From the NCBI GenBank assembly GCA_964019055.1, contig OZ025223.1, positions 3,353,125 through 3,417,124 of the forward strand: a DNA stretch of 64,000 bases, read 5' to 3'. The position numbers and the translations under genes are program-made. The stretch comes from Anthopleura xanthogrammica. Lineage: Eukaryota > Cnidaria > Anthozoa > Actiniaria > Actiniidae. Numbering within the stretch: the first letter of the stretch is position 1; every line of letters begins with the position of its first letter. This document shows, one piece after another, positions 23,101 through 28,700 of this stretch. Under the pieces are notes generated by a model, which was not told the DNA's origin, searched no databases, and worked only from the letters and a program-made list of their open reading frames with translations.

Positions 23101-25000
23101 GCTTACTATCAATCACGTGACTTTTCTGGATTTGACTGGGGGGCAAACAATGGTTGACTGGGGGGCAACTAGCGATTCTTAAATCAAATCACATCAAAAT
23201 AACTCCTCAAAGTATTCTATCTGACTATTTGTACAACATGAAACCACAAAACAAGATGCACACACAACCTCCAACATTCTCCAAGCCAGTGAAAACGGAG
23301 ATACTACCGGAAGTGACGTCTATTGATAGTAAGCAAATACCCATATACATGTAAGCCATCACAACTTGCTCTTATTTACCTTTCTCTCCTCTTCTCTCCT
23401 GTCCAAATCCTTCTGTTTTATTTGAAGTAGTTTAAATTTGACAAGCTTTGCCATCATCGAAGGAAGAATTGTTTCTCCCTGATCAAGAACTGCTTTGGCC
23501 TGCTCGCATACTTCAGAGAATGCAGGTGCTTTGGATGTTGTTGCTCCTTTACCTTTCCCTCCTGTTTGTGCTTTTCCAAATTCCCTCACCTGGAAGAGAT
23601 TAGATCCAGGATTACTCATTGGAGGGTCACTCCTTAATAAAATCAACCTCTCTCTCACCACCCCCCCCCCCCCCCCCCAAGGCATGTACATATTCAAAAT
23701 ATGTCGTACTGCACAAACATGTTTTGCTTTGCAGAAGCAAAAATTGTTGCATGTAGCAATGTTTAGCAAGTGGCTAATCTGGGAAACATCAAGGGAACAT
23801 GCGTGTGGTAAGGCTCATCCACACTGTGATTGTTGGCCTGATTCTCCACCAGAATTTGATCAGGTTTGATGTGCACTCAATCATAATACGTACAGTAGCA
23901 TCTGATGGGCTCAAGTTCATTATGTATTATTTTCTCTAGCATGGCCGTCAAGCAACCGTCAAGCTACTGTAATAAAAAAGTCAAGCTACAGCGCGCGAGC
24001 AGTGCGCAGTATCTGACAGGCTCAAGCTCACTCATATTATGTACAGCAGAAATATAAAACAAGATGGCTGAGCAACAAGATGTTTAACCCCTGCCCCCTG
24101 TGAATCGGGCTTGAATCAGGCTCTAAACTACACGCTCGATTTGCTTCCCGATGGTGTAAGCATGATGAATCAGGTGGACAAATCACAATATATATTTAGG
24201 GAAGCACGGGTGGCGTAGCGGTGAGAGCGCTTCCCTCTCACCAAGGCGACCCGAGTTCGAGCCCCACTGGGCTCGGTGTCGTATGTGAGTAGAGTTGTTT
24301 GTTGGTTCTCTCCTGTGCTTCGAGGGTTTTTCCGGGCTCTCCGGCTTTTCCTCCCTCCTCAAAAATCAACTTCTAAATTCCAATTGGAATGCAGTGGAGG
24401 AAGAGCCACTCTGTGGATTCCACTGTTAATTCGCATTTTATATTTCCCGCTGTAAACATGTTTCTAGAAACATGTTTTCTCGTTTAGCCAGGGCTTTAGG
24501 TCTTGAAAACAACTAAAACACTGATTGTTATGCTCCAAAAATCATGTCTTGGTCACAGAATTAGGACAAGGGATGAAAGATTTTGAGCCAAAGGCTTAAA
24601 CCGTTTATATATTTTCTAAGCACTCACATCTTTCATGAGTCCTTCTTCCGTGATAACGCTAAACATTTTCCTGAGTCCAGTGGACACAACGTCAGATAAA
24701 ACATCAAGATACGCATTGTCTTCTTGCTTGTTGGGCGCGATAAAACACACACAGGACCTCCAGGACTCCTACATTATAAAGAAAAATGAGTAAGTAATGT
24801 CTTCTGCCTCTAAATTGGTGAATGAAAATAATATGAGAAGCTCAAAAGTGAAAATTACTGCGAAAGTTAAAAAATTTTGGCCAAGATAGTTTGAAAGGTG
24901 TAACTGTATTTACCTCGTTCAAAGGTGCTTGAACGAACTCAGCTTCCCATTTACTTATTTCATTAGTCGAAGCACTCTTTCCTCTTTTGGATTTTGACAT
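696..25000 (-). CDS. SPAG17: SPAG17/PF6-like ciliary central-apparatus protein, N-terminal part (gene continues past left edge)
   Basis: SPAG17 (Chlamydomonas PF6) is a central-pair C1a projection protein needed for ciliary and flagellar beating. Twelve exons are visible, in transcript order: 25000-24914, 24768-24628, 23589-23380, 22685-22496, 22041-21845, 21210-20986, 20570-20369, 19805-19684, 18923-18789, 18291-17854, 17300-17169 and 1152-696. They give about 845 codons with GT-AG borders and consistent phases. The start is [14 protein letters not shown]. Segments that match my memory of the human protein include [67 protein letters not shown] and the pair [19 protein letters not shown] / [13 protein letters not shown]. 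Lys-rich linkers such as [14 protein letters not shown] follow the family. The last visible exon ends in a Lys/Ser/Arg-rich tail at a GTAAGT donor (690-695), so the C-terminal half lies outside the window. The gene is head to head with KPNA2. Identity is secure; a few exon borders could shift by some bases. Confidence 0.93.
1192..2270. mobile_element. MITE split by a nested transposon
   Basis: The ends are inverted repeats of about 80 bp. The left end starts ACACGCATCAAGAGTTCCGC and passes through GCATGCTCAGGGGATTAAAA. The right end is its reverse complement, closing near 2270. An uninterrupted relative of about 210 bp lies at 15126-15340. Here the centre is interrupted by the TTAA-flanked element at 1341-2148, so this MITE is older than that insertion. 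Confidence 0.75.
1341..2148 (+). mobile_element. 808-bp DNA element with TTAA target duplication, copy A
   Basis: The terminal inverted repeats are GGATACAGGATATCCCAAA on the left and its near-perfect reverse complement on the right. TTAA directly flanks both ends (1337-1340 and 2149-2152), the target duplication typical of the piggyBac group. There is no transposase reading frame, so this is a non-autonomous copy. Internally it has smaller inverted motifs, such as ACCGTGTCTCCGATTTTT at 1615 and its reverse complement at 1741. Assignment to piggyBac rests only on TTAA. Confidence 0.75.
2320..2476. mobile_element. Family-1 MITE (loop copy)
   Basis: Inverted termini are AACCTCTTTACCTTGGGCGT and a matching AGAGGTCTATT end. 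The family body carries CATTTCAGAC, a GAATAAGATTCTTTGTTT-like motif and GAAATGATACTC...GGGAATGACAC. Relatives lie at 17385-17575, 27812-28017, 36911-37106, 59196-59300, 60868-61047 and 61677-61843. It sits in the loop between the two inverted 808-bp elements. Confidence 0.65.
2572..3378 (-). mobile_element. 807-bp DNA element, copy B, inverted relative to copy A
   Basis: This is nearly identical to the reverse complement of 1341-2148 over its full length, including both termini. The right flank is TTAA (3379-3382); the left flank is GAAA, so that duplication is eroded or the end arose differently. The 5' terminus is intact, while the other terminus reads GTATAC instead of GTATCC. With copy A it forms a palindrome whose 419-bp loop is 2153-2571. 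Confidence 0.75.
3409..3551. mobile_element. Foldback MITE with AGAGTGCAAACAATATATCC ends
   Basis: The first about 26 bases (AGAGTGCAAACAATATATCC and on) return inverted at 3526-3551, and the centre is AT-rich. A second, more diverged copy lies at 59306-59443 in a KDM1A intron. Confidence 0.75.
3739..3890. mobile_element. Foldback element
   Basis: A left arm with ATGGTTTCTCGTGGCATACC returns as the reverse complement at 3867-3890. An inner inverted pair, GTATACACACGAG / CGAGTGTGTATAC, lies around 3800-3830. It has no coding capacity. Confidence 0.65.
3901..4027. mobile_element. Near-perfect foldback element
   Basis: The sequence from ATTACATGGTCGCGC to GCGCGACCATGTAAT is an almost complete palindrome centred on CTCGCTGCGCTCACTCGTGAG. 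A related copy follows at 4151-4263, with the region 4036-4150 between them. Confidence 0.7.
4036..4263. mobile_element. Repeat with GTGGATAAG motifs plus second foldback copy
   Basis: Positions 4036-4150 contain ATCCACTGGATAAG-type short repeats ending in GGCCCAGCTGAGCAGAACGT. The same block occurs inverted at 14173-14287. Positions 4151-4263 are a foldback with GAGATACAAATTTTATCTTC and its inverse, homologous to 3901-4027. Confidence 0.55.
4264..5494. other. AT-rich intron DNA upstream of galactosyltransferase copy 1, with an (ATT)n tract
   Basis: No gene is seen. An (ATT)n microsatellite occupies about 5090-5134. From 5270 onward the sequence is shared with 8061 and 12100 and marks the start of the duplicated unit, starting at the CTCGCAGAGCGTGCATTATC block. 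This is the likely promoter and 5' UTR of the gene at 5495. Confidence 0.5.
5495..6601 (+). CDS. GT31 beta-1,3-galactosyltransferase-like protein, copy 1 (intact, single exon)
   Basis: This 368-residue type II membrane enzyme should transfer a UDP-sugar (galactose or N-acetylhexosamine) in beta-1,3 linkage to glycans in the Golgi. Visible features: a signal anchor at about residues 21-41 ([19 protein letters not shown]), the RKTIRETWG motif at 89-97, the DDD metal and nucleotide-sugar motif in [11 protein letters not shown] at 173-175, YWPPFC at 226-231, and TDDAYIG at 259-265 in place of the usual EDVY.G. Possible N-glycosylation sites are NSS (98), NKT (105), NFT (140) and NYT (248). The C-terminus ends in a hydrophobic stretch (residues 345-368), unusual for the family. 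Two ATG codons are adjacent; the first is used here. It lies in a SPAG17 intron on the opposite strand. Acceptor specificity cannot be read from sequence. Confidence 0.9.
   Translation: MMIILKHLLCWLCKSIRKTRVLALASSCFITVLLFSQVVIPPAIPKVVWLEFSLHLPFVEPKLSSRDRSIYLAVAVNSASTGHKHRELRKTIRETWGNSSLEYRNKTWKLFFVLGISNNELEHKMNLQEAARNNDIIIGNFTDNYKNIILKTFMSHYWVNSKFPSCKYVLKTDDDIYARVPRLLQWLEQAGAPHRFYGGYVDLGKRTVRDPRSKWFLTKKQYEKEYWPPFCLGAFHVLSTDILPQFFNYTKFGRKPFHTDDAYIGVAAYELGIEVTKIPGFKLQRYEESRFRPRSACELIASTTIGHMIDASTMIRYHNFYTKERKTTKYKWLRCVASITTSPKLFSVYSLVMFSLFIRALFRVILLS
6602..8060 (+). repeat. Downstream flank of galactosyltransferase unit 1 (segmental duplication)
   Basis: Positions 6602-6905 match 8629-8932, and 6906-7280 plus 7648-8060 match 11311-12100. 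The block 7281-7647 is present only here and is bracketed by CAGCTG. A motif CGACGAAGGACTAGCGTCCG followed by AAACGTC sits at 6757-6784. No further gene is seen. Confidence 0.8.
7281..7647. mobile_element. 367-bp insertion flanked by CAGCTG
   Basis: It is absent from the paralogous position near 11690, where GCTTCAGCTGCAATAAAATT is continuous. Here CAGCTG occurs on both sides (7275-7280 and 7648-7653). No clear terminal inverted repeat or coding frame is seen. The alternative is a deletion between two CAGCTG copies in the other unit. Confidence 0.5.
8061..8211 (+). repeat. 5' flank of galactosyltransferase unit 2
   Basis: It matches 12099-12250 almost base for base, including TTGGAGATAGCATTTTCC just before 8211. 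In unit 3 this block is followed by the start of the gene; here it is fused directly to the gene's 3' third. Confidence 0.75.
8212..8628 (+). pseudogene. Truncated galactosyltransferase copy 2 (C-terminal third only)
   Basis: The readable segment corresponds to residues 232-368 of copy 1 ([16 protein letters not shown] onward) and differs from it by about one residue. The signal anchor, RKTIRETWG and DDD motifs are missing because the upstream flank joins directly to codon 232. It therefore cannot encode a working transferase. The near identity to copy 1 and the shared 3' flank show the loss is recent. Confidence 0.85.
8933..11310. mobile_element. 2.38-kb non-coding insertion with ACTGGAAGCAATGA termini
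   Basis: The terminal inverted repeats are ACTGGAAGCAATGA at 8933 and TCATTGCTTCCAGT ending at 11309. TTATG flanks both sides (8928-8932 and 11311-11315). The equivalent site in unit 1 (near 6900) has a single uninterrupted TTATG, so this is an insertion. The interior is AT-rich, has no transposase frame, and contains the foldback at 9356-9453. The 5-bp duplication (or 6-bp with one mismatch) does not settle the superfamily. Confidence 0.75.
9356..9453. repeat. Foldback inside the 2.38-kb insertion
   Basis: The arm CACTTAATGACTGGTCCCGA returns inverted before 9453 (GGGACCAATCATTAAGTG), with inner GTTAGTTTTGTTTCCCGAG / GAAACGAAACTAAC pairing. It is probably a separate nested MITE. Confidence 0.6.
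11311..12352 (+). repeat. Remainder of unit 2 flank and 5' flank of unit 3
   Basis: Positions 11311-12100 repeat the unit-1 downstream flank without the CAGCTG-bounded insert. Positions 12100-12352 repeat the upstream flank and lead into the next intact gene, including CAGACAAAAAGTTGGTCTTC, which is shared with 5398-5420. Confidence 0.75.
12353..13468 (+). CDS. GT31 beta-1,3-galactosyltransferase-like protein, copy 3 (intact, single exon)
   Basis: This 371-residue paralogue of copy 1 has the same anchor, [20 protein letters not shown] and TDDAYIG motifs. Differences are clustered. A three-residue duplication gives PKVPKVAW near residue 46. [12 protein letters not shown] becomes [12 protein letters not shown] just before the KWFLTKKQ block, and QRYEESR becomes RAKQESR. 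CLGAFH becomes CHGAFH. These lie around the predicted acceptor side, so substrate preference may differ (inference). The hydrophobic C-terminal tail is kept and is slightly more apolar ([14 protein letters not shown]). Flanking DNA shows it arose by tandem duplication. Confidence 0.9.
   Translation: MMITFKHLLCWLCKSIRKTRVLALASSCFITVLLFSQVVLPPAIPKVPKVAWLEFSLHLPFVEPKLSSRDRSIYLAVAVNSASTGHKHRELRKTIRETWGNSSLEYRNKTWKLFFVLGISNNELEHKMNLQEAARNNDIIIGNFTDKYKNIILKTFMSHYWVTSKFPSCKYVLKTDDDIYARVPRLLQWLEKAGAPHRFYGGYVSWRMRTNRDPKSKWFLTKKQYEKEYWPPFCHGAFHVLSTDILPQFFNYTKFGRKPFHTDDAYIGVAAYELGIEVSKIPGFKLRAKQESRFRPRSACDLITSTTIGHMIDASTMIRYHNFYTKERKTAKYKWLRCLASITTSPKLFSIYSLVMFSLLIGTLFRVILLS
13469..14172. repeat. SINE fragment and foldback downstream of copy 3
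   Basis: Positions 13550-13640 carry a SINE-like body (TTTCCTCCCTCCGTAAAAAT and CAACATGTGAGTGAG). Positions 13715-14008 are a foldback whose arms include AATAATAGTAGTATTGATAA and its reverse complement, AGAGCAAAAAGTCTATATAA pairing with the left end. No gene is seen. Confidence 0.55.
14173..15125. repeat. Inverted copy of the 4036-4150 repeat, hairpin motif and minus-strand SINE
   Basis: Positions 14173-14287 match 4036-4150 in reverse. At 14421-14453 a hairpin GACTTAGGCTAAGTC is followed by GAAACGTCG, like the motif at 6757. Positions 14640-14680 are (AAAT/GAAT)n. Positions 14745-14935 are a minus-strand tRNA-type SINE, with GGGAATCGAACCCGAACC at its head. The remainder is AT-rich without genes. 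Confidence 0.55.
15126..15340. mobile_element. Uninterrupted copy of the 1192-2270 MITE
   Basis: Inverted ends ATACACGCATCAAGAATTCC and GGAATTCTTGATGCGT enclose about 210 bp with GCATGCTCAGGGGATTAAAA near each end. It lacks the 808-bp insertion present at 1341-2148 and so serves as the empty-site reference. Confidence 0.75.
15341..15900. repeat. Foldback element and unassigned intron DNA
   Basis: The arms GAATACATCTACATAAAATA near 15455 and its inverse near 15590 define a foldback of about 138 bp. Positions 15600-15900 show no gene or clear repeat, apart from an inverted GGGAGACTCTGC / GCAGAGTCTCCC pair at 15623-15680. Confidence 0.5.
15900..17030 (+). pseudogene. Decayed non-LTR retrotransposon reverse transcriptase
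   Basis: Open fragments interrupted by stops and frameshifts read as parts of a LINE polymerase. They include [12 protein letters not shown] at about 15985, an [13 protein letters not shown]-like junction near 16270, then [11 protein letters not shown] and [13 protein letters not shown] near 16790-16900. The RT active-site box [11 protein letters not shown] follows at 16921-16955. The pattern resembles CR1/L2-type elements. It runs opposite to SPAG17 and cannot encode a full enzyme. Confidence 0.8.
17385..17575. mobile_element. Family-1 MITE, left-truncated, with internal duplication
   Basis: It contains GAAATGATACTCTAGGG and ATGACACGTGGTTTGAAATG twice, about 135 bp apart, with GAGAATAAGATTCTTTGTTT between them. 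The right end runs into a GGGCGTAAG-like complement and an ATTGATCTATTTTGAGG flank. Confidence 0.6.
17623..17790. repeat. Foldback with GCAATATTGCGCGCAATAT arms
   Basis: GGACACACGGTGCAATATTG returns inverted as GCAATGTTGCACCGTGTGTCC. A central inverted pair, TTGCTGAAGTAG / CTACTTCAGCAA, lies near 17660-17700. It sits in the intron just 3' of the 17854-18291 SPAG17 exon. Confidence 0.65.
19034..19210. repeat. GC-rich foldback in SPAG17 intron
   Basis: The arms carry GAGATGCGCGATCGCTTTCA and ATATCGCAGGCGCG and reappear inverted as GCGCCTGCGATATTTTTGAA through GCGCATCTCG. It has no coding capacity. Confidence 0.65.
19215..19600. repeat. Dispersed repeat related to 29640-29880
   Basis: Shared segments include GACTTTTCCAACT, CAATTTTAGCGACC, AATTATGCTC and GAAACGCAAATGAA in the same order and orientation as in the KPNA2 intron. 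Ends are unclear. It lies in a SPAG17 intron between exons 18789-18923 and 19684-19805. Confidence 0.5.
20053..20223 (+). repeat. (GGGTGGAT)n, (GGGT)n and (GGAT)n microsatellite
   Basis: An 8-bp unit GGGTGGAT is repeated, then pure GGGT, then pure GGAT. It lies in a SPAG17 intron. It reads open in several frames only because the unit lacks stop codons. Its composition links it to the far longer (ATGG)n tract at 38989-40200. Confidence 0.9.
21280..21838 (+). repeat. CAT-rich microsatellite with higher-order repeats
   Basis: CATCATCAT tracts alternate with blocks such as TACCATTATCATCAACATTT and TTATCCTTTGCAGTTTTCAT, repeated about four times with a period near 70-75 bp. It occupies a SPAG17 intron up to 7 bp from the donor of the 21845-22041 exon. 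Confidence 0.85.
22783..23678. other. SPAG17 intron with a G17 tract; further C18 tract at 23661-23678
   Basis: A run of 17 G (22784-22800) follows a G-rich lead. No gene or clear repeat lies between there and the exon at 23380-23589. A run of 18 C (23661-23678) lies in the next intron. Both can form G-quadruplex-type structures on one strand. Confidence 0.6.
24200..24434 (+). mobile_element. tRNA-derived SINE, best copy
   Basis: The head GGTGGCGTAGCGGTGAGAGC resembles a tRNA D-arm/A box, and CCGAGTTCGAGCCCC a T-arm/B box. The body has GTTGGTTCTCTCCTGTGCTT, TTTTCCTCCCTCCTCAAAAA and TCAACTTCTAAATTCC. Relatives: 42668-42899, 28420-28620, 14745-14935, 48255-48365 (partial) and 57200-57470. It lies in the first large SPAG17 intron region. 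Confidence 0.85.
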
Positions 25001-25072
25001 GTTTACAGCAATAAGATTTACCGAATTAAGAAATAAAAAGGGTTTTACTTTGTACAATTCTTGTCAACTTGT

Positions 25073-25110
25073 CCGCCATTTTGAAGTTTGTTTTCGTTGC
25101 CACGCGCAAC
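25073..25110 (-). promoter_or_regulatory. SPAG17 promoter motifs: YY1-like site and RFX X-box
   Basis: CCGCCATTTTG (25073-25083) matches the YY1 core. GTTGCC-ACG-CGCAAC (25096-25110) is two inverted RFX half-sites with a 3-nt spacer, the X-box layout found in promoters of ciliary genes. Both lie 73-110 bp upstream of the SPAG17 start codon. Confidence 0.6.
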
Positions 25111-25514
25111 GGTTTATCTCCGGAGACTGGTGATGAGGAACATTTTCCTCCAGAGACAAATGCATACCAAGGTTTTATGTCCTCGTTGTTTATATAATTT
25201 TTTATTCATTTATTCTCCCATAAAAACATGAAAAGCTTTCTCTTCTTTTTCCTTTTGACGTTTTTGAAATTGCTTTTAAATTTTTTTTAACATTATGCAC
25301 TATTTTAAAATTATCTGGTATTTGGAAATAACTCCAATGAAAATGTAAGGGTGTAATTCCTGAGAAAGACCCTCAGCTTTAAAACATTATCCTATTCTCA
25401 TTTTTAAAACGAATTCATGAAATTACTTATGAAGCAAAAATTTACTCTAAATATTTATAGCATCTCCCATCCCTAGCCCTCCACCCTCGAAATTTAATTT
25501 CGTCCGAGCTCAAA

Positions 25515-25623
25515 CACGTGCTTCGTGATTGCTCATGTACATTATGAGTACATTTTAACCAATCAGATTGAAGTACCGTTCTCTAACTCGGCTTGTGATT
25601 GGCTAATATTTGAATCAGCCAAT
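25515..25623 (+). promoter_or_regulatory. E-box and three CCAAT boxes in the SPAG17/KPNA2 divergent promoter
   Basis: CACGTG lies at 25515-25520. CCAAT occurs at 25559-25563, inverted ATTGG at 25598-25602, and CCAAT again at 25619-25623. Multiple spaced CCAAT boxes bind NF-Y and are common in cell-cycle gene promoters, fitting KPNA2. The cluster is 150-215 bp upstream of the KPNA2 ATG. Confidence 0.5.
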
Positions 25624-25773
25624 AAGAGAGGGAAGACTTGACTTCAAATCCCTTCGTCTCTTTACTTCTTTGTCATTTGACTTTCCTTGCTACTTTATGC
25701 GAAGAAATTCTGTTCAAAAACTTAAAATTTGTACATCTTTTGCTACAATATTTAAAGCTCTAAAGTCATAAAC

Positions 25774-28700
25774 ATGGATGAGAACGCAGGACGTATTCGT
25801 GCATTTAAAAACAAGGGCAAAGACTGCTCGGTAAGATCACTAAACCTAACGATGAGAGAGCTGAAAGTTGCACATCTTTGTCTCAAATTTAGTTGACTTT
25901 GTGTTTAAGTTAACTTTGTTTTACCCTGTTTTTACAGGAGATGAGAAGAAGAAGAAATGACGTAACTGTAGAATTAAGGAAGGTGTGTAAAAAACAATAT
26001 ATTCTTCATAAAGTTCTTATAGCTATTTGTTTGGAAAGCGTGCGAGAAGAAAGCGACTTTTGTCAACCATGGCACCGGCTTTTAAGGCATGCAAGCTAAA
26101 TTATTGCCATTAAAAGCGTAAATAGGTTAGTTGTTTTAATGTTCTCATGCCGCACTTTAAGCTTTAGGCTGTATTTAAGGGTTTAGAACTTCTTCCATAG
26201 AAGCCGAGACTCGAACAGCAATCGAGATCTCGTACGCTCAGAAATTTATATAAGAATTTCCCGGTTGTGTTTCAGCAAATGAGTAAGCTTAATGCCGAAT
26301 CCAAACAAAAATTTTCCCTATAAAATCATCTTACTATACGCTTATCGTGGTTTTTGCATGAAATTTATATCCTTAACGGTATTTCAAAGCCGCTTATCAG
26401 ATTTCATTGGGAGAGGGGGACGGGTAGCCTATACTTTGTGGTGGGGTTGGGAGGGGGTCAGCCAATTAATTTCAGAATTAGAAAATTATTAATAAGAAAT
26501 AATGTTTTGGATTACCATTTGCATTTATCTAAGAAACCTAGTCTTCACTACAATGGAAAAGACAGAAGGACCGTAGATCAGCACACAATAGTTGCCAAGA
26601 CTGTAAAAAATTTGGTTAACAGTCAAGCCAAGAACCCCCAAAATCTCAAAACATCTTTAATTTTTTAATTATGAGATTGATAACTAGTTTGTAATTTGTA
26701 ATTTTTACAGGCCAAAAGAGATGATCAGGTCCTGAAAAGACGCAATCTCAATGAACTGGAAACCAGTCCCTTGAAAGAAGTCAATTCCCAACAGGTAAAG
26801 TTGGCTGCATCTCTTGACCTCAATCATATTGGGATGGTAGGGTAGGATTGTAAATTGGTGGGGGGGGGGGGGGGGGGGGTGCATATATAATCTCCCTGAA
26901 GCCCCCTGGCTGCTATATGTCCCTGAATATCTCATTTTTTTAGCTAGTTCTCTAACACTATACGTATATCCTAATTGCACTGGTTTTATTAAATTTTTCA
27001 GGTCATACAGATTTTGCCCCTTCACACAGTTTATCAAGTGAGTGTTGGCCTTATCAATAATATGTGACTGTGTAACATACATTATTATAAAGGCATTTTG
27101 TTGTACCCTGTCTACAATAGTTTCTTTTTTCTTGTGTTTCAGAACTTACAAACTGGAGAAGACAATACTATATTCTTGAGCATTCAGTCAGTAAGGTAGG
27201 GATAAATATTGATAGAATAAAGGTATACAAGGTCATGATCACAATTATAATGAGGGTGTCACTCGTGTGTCCCCTACTTGAGTGGAATGACTATTTGAAA
27301 TCTTTACATTTTGTAGAAAGATGCTGTCTAAAGAGAAGAACCCACCTGTGGATGATGTAATCAAGTAAGTAAAACAAAATTGTTAGCATAAATGAATATA
27401 CGCCTATTTCAAAAAGCGTTATCGGCCGGAGATCTGAAATAGGCAATCTGAGACTAAACATAACTTTTGTGCTCCTATATTTTCTGGCTAAATACAAAAA
27501 AAAAATACATTCTTAACTCAAAGGTCATGCTTCATGGTCCATTCTAAAAGCCGGCTGCATTGTTTGGCCGTGAATATATTACATTTTGCAGCATGTCACT
27601 TGGTCTCAGATTTGAGATGTCCCACCTACAACGTTTTTTTGAAATAGGTTTATATTTAGTAAAATAGTGTAGAGTTGAGATTCAAACCTTACTATTTTCA
27701 TTTTGTTTCTAGGGCTGGACTAGTTCCATATCTGGTTAAATACTTGGAGCGTTTTGATTTGTAAGTGGTGAATGATTTTTGATAGCATTTTTAGAATGTC
27801 AATAGACATTTTATAGACCTCTTTACCTTGGGCATAATGTTTTCCCATTTCAGACAATTCATACCATTCTCATGAGAATAAGAATCTTTGTTTGAGTTGT
27901 ATCCATATTCATGTGTCTTCTCATGTGCAACCGTTAAACAAAGAAATGATACTCTAGGGAGTGAATGACATGGTGTGAAATGGGAAAACATTATATCCAA
28001 ACTAAAAAGCTCTATTATATTAAGCTTTTCTTACCAACCCTCCTTGTAAAAATGACAGTGTTCCCTGATGAATGATATAGTGCCAAGTATGTACCAAGAA
28101 TTTATCAATAAAGCTAATGCTTCTTTGGTGCTCTACAGTCCTCTTCTTCAGTTTGAAGCTGCATGGGCACTCACTAACATTGCTTCTGGTAACTCAGACC
28201 AGACAAGGACTGTAGTTGAACAGGGTAAGAAACAGAATGGTAACTTAGAGCAGATTTTGTATGACTGTTAAAAGCTCACAGCACGAATGTGGTCATGAAA
28301 AAATGTCACCCAATCAAAAATCTAGGCAATTAAGGCAAGGCACCCTTTTTTCGGCAAAGCACGTACACAGCACTGAACTTTTCAAGGTAATACAGCGAGG
28401 TTCGCTCCACACACACTACCACTACTAACATCTTATTTACAACATACAACACTCAACTCGCAGGTTGATTTTTACAGAGGGAGGAAAACTGGAGAAACCA
28501 GAGAAAAACCCTCTTGGCAAGGGAAAGAGCAACACATCAAACAAACTGAAGTTACTCACATATGATCTATTCTGAGCTGAGGGCTCAAACCTGGACTACA
28601 GCAGTGAACAAGCAAACAAGTCACTCGCTTCAGATTATACGATGTAGTTAACTATCTTGTAAACTTGGTTATAACTGTTGCTATGTACATTGGTTAATTT

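Noticed and set aside
26292..26668. Frames in the second KPNA2 intron
   Set aside because: They lie between well-defined exons, lack homology and would break the IBB domain.
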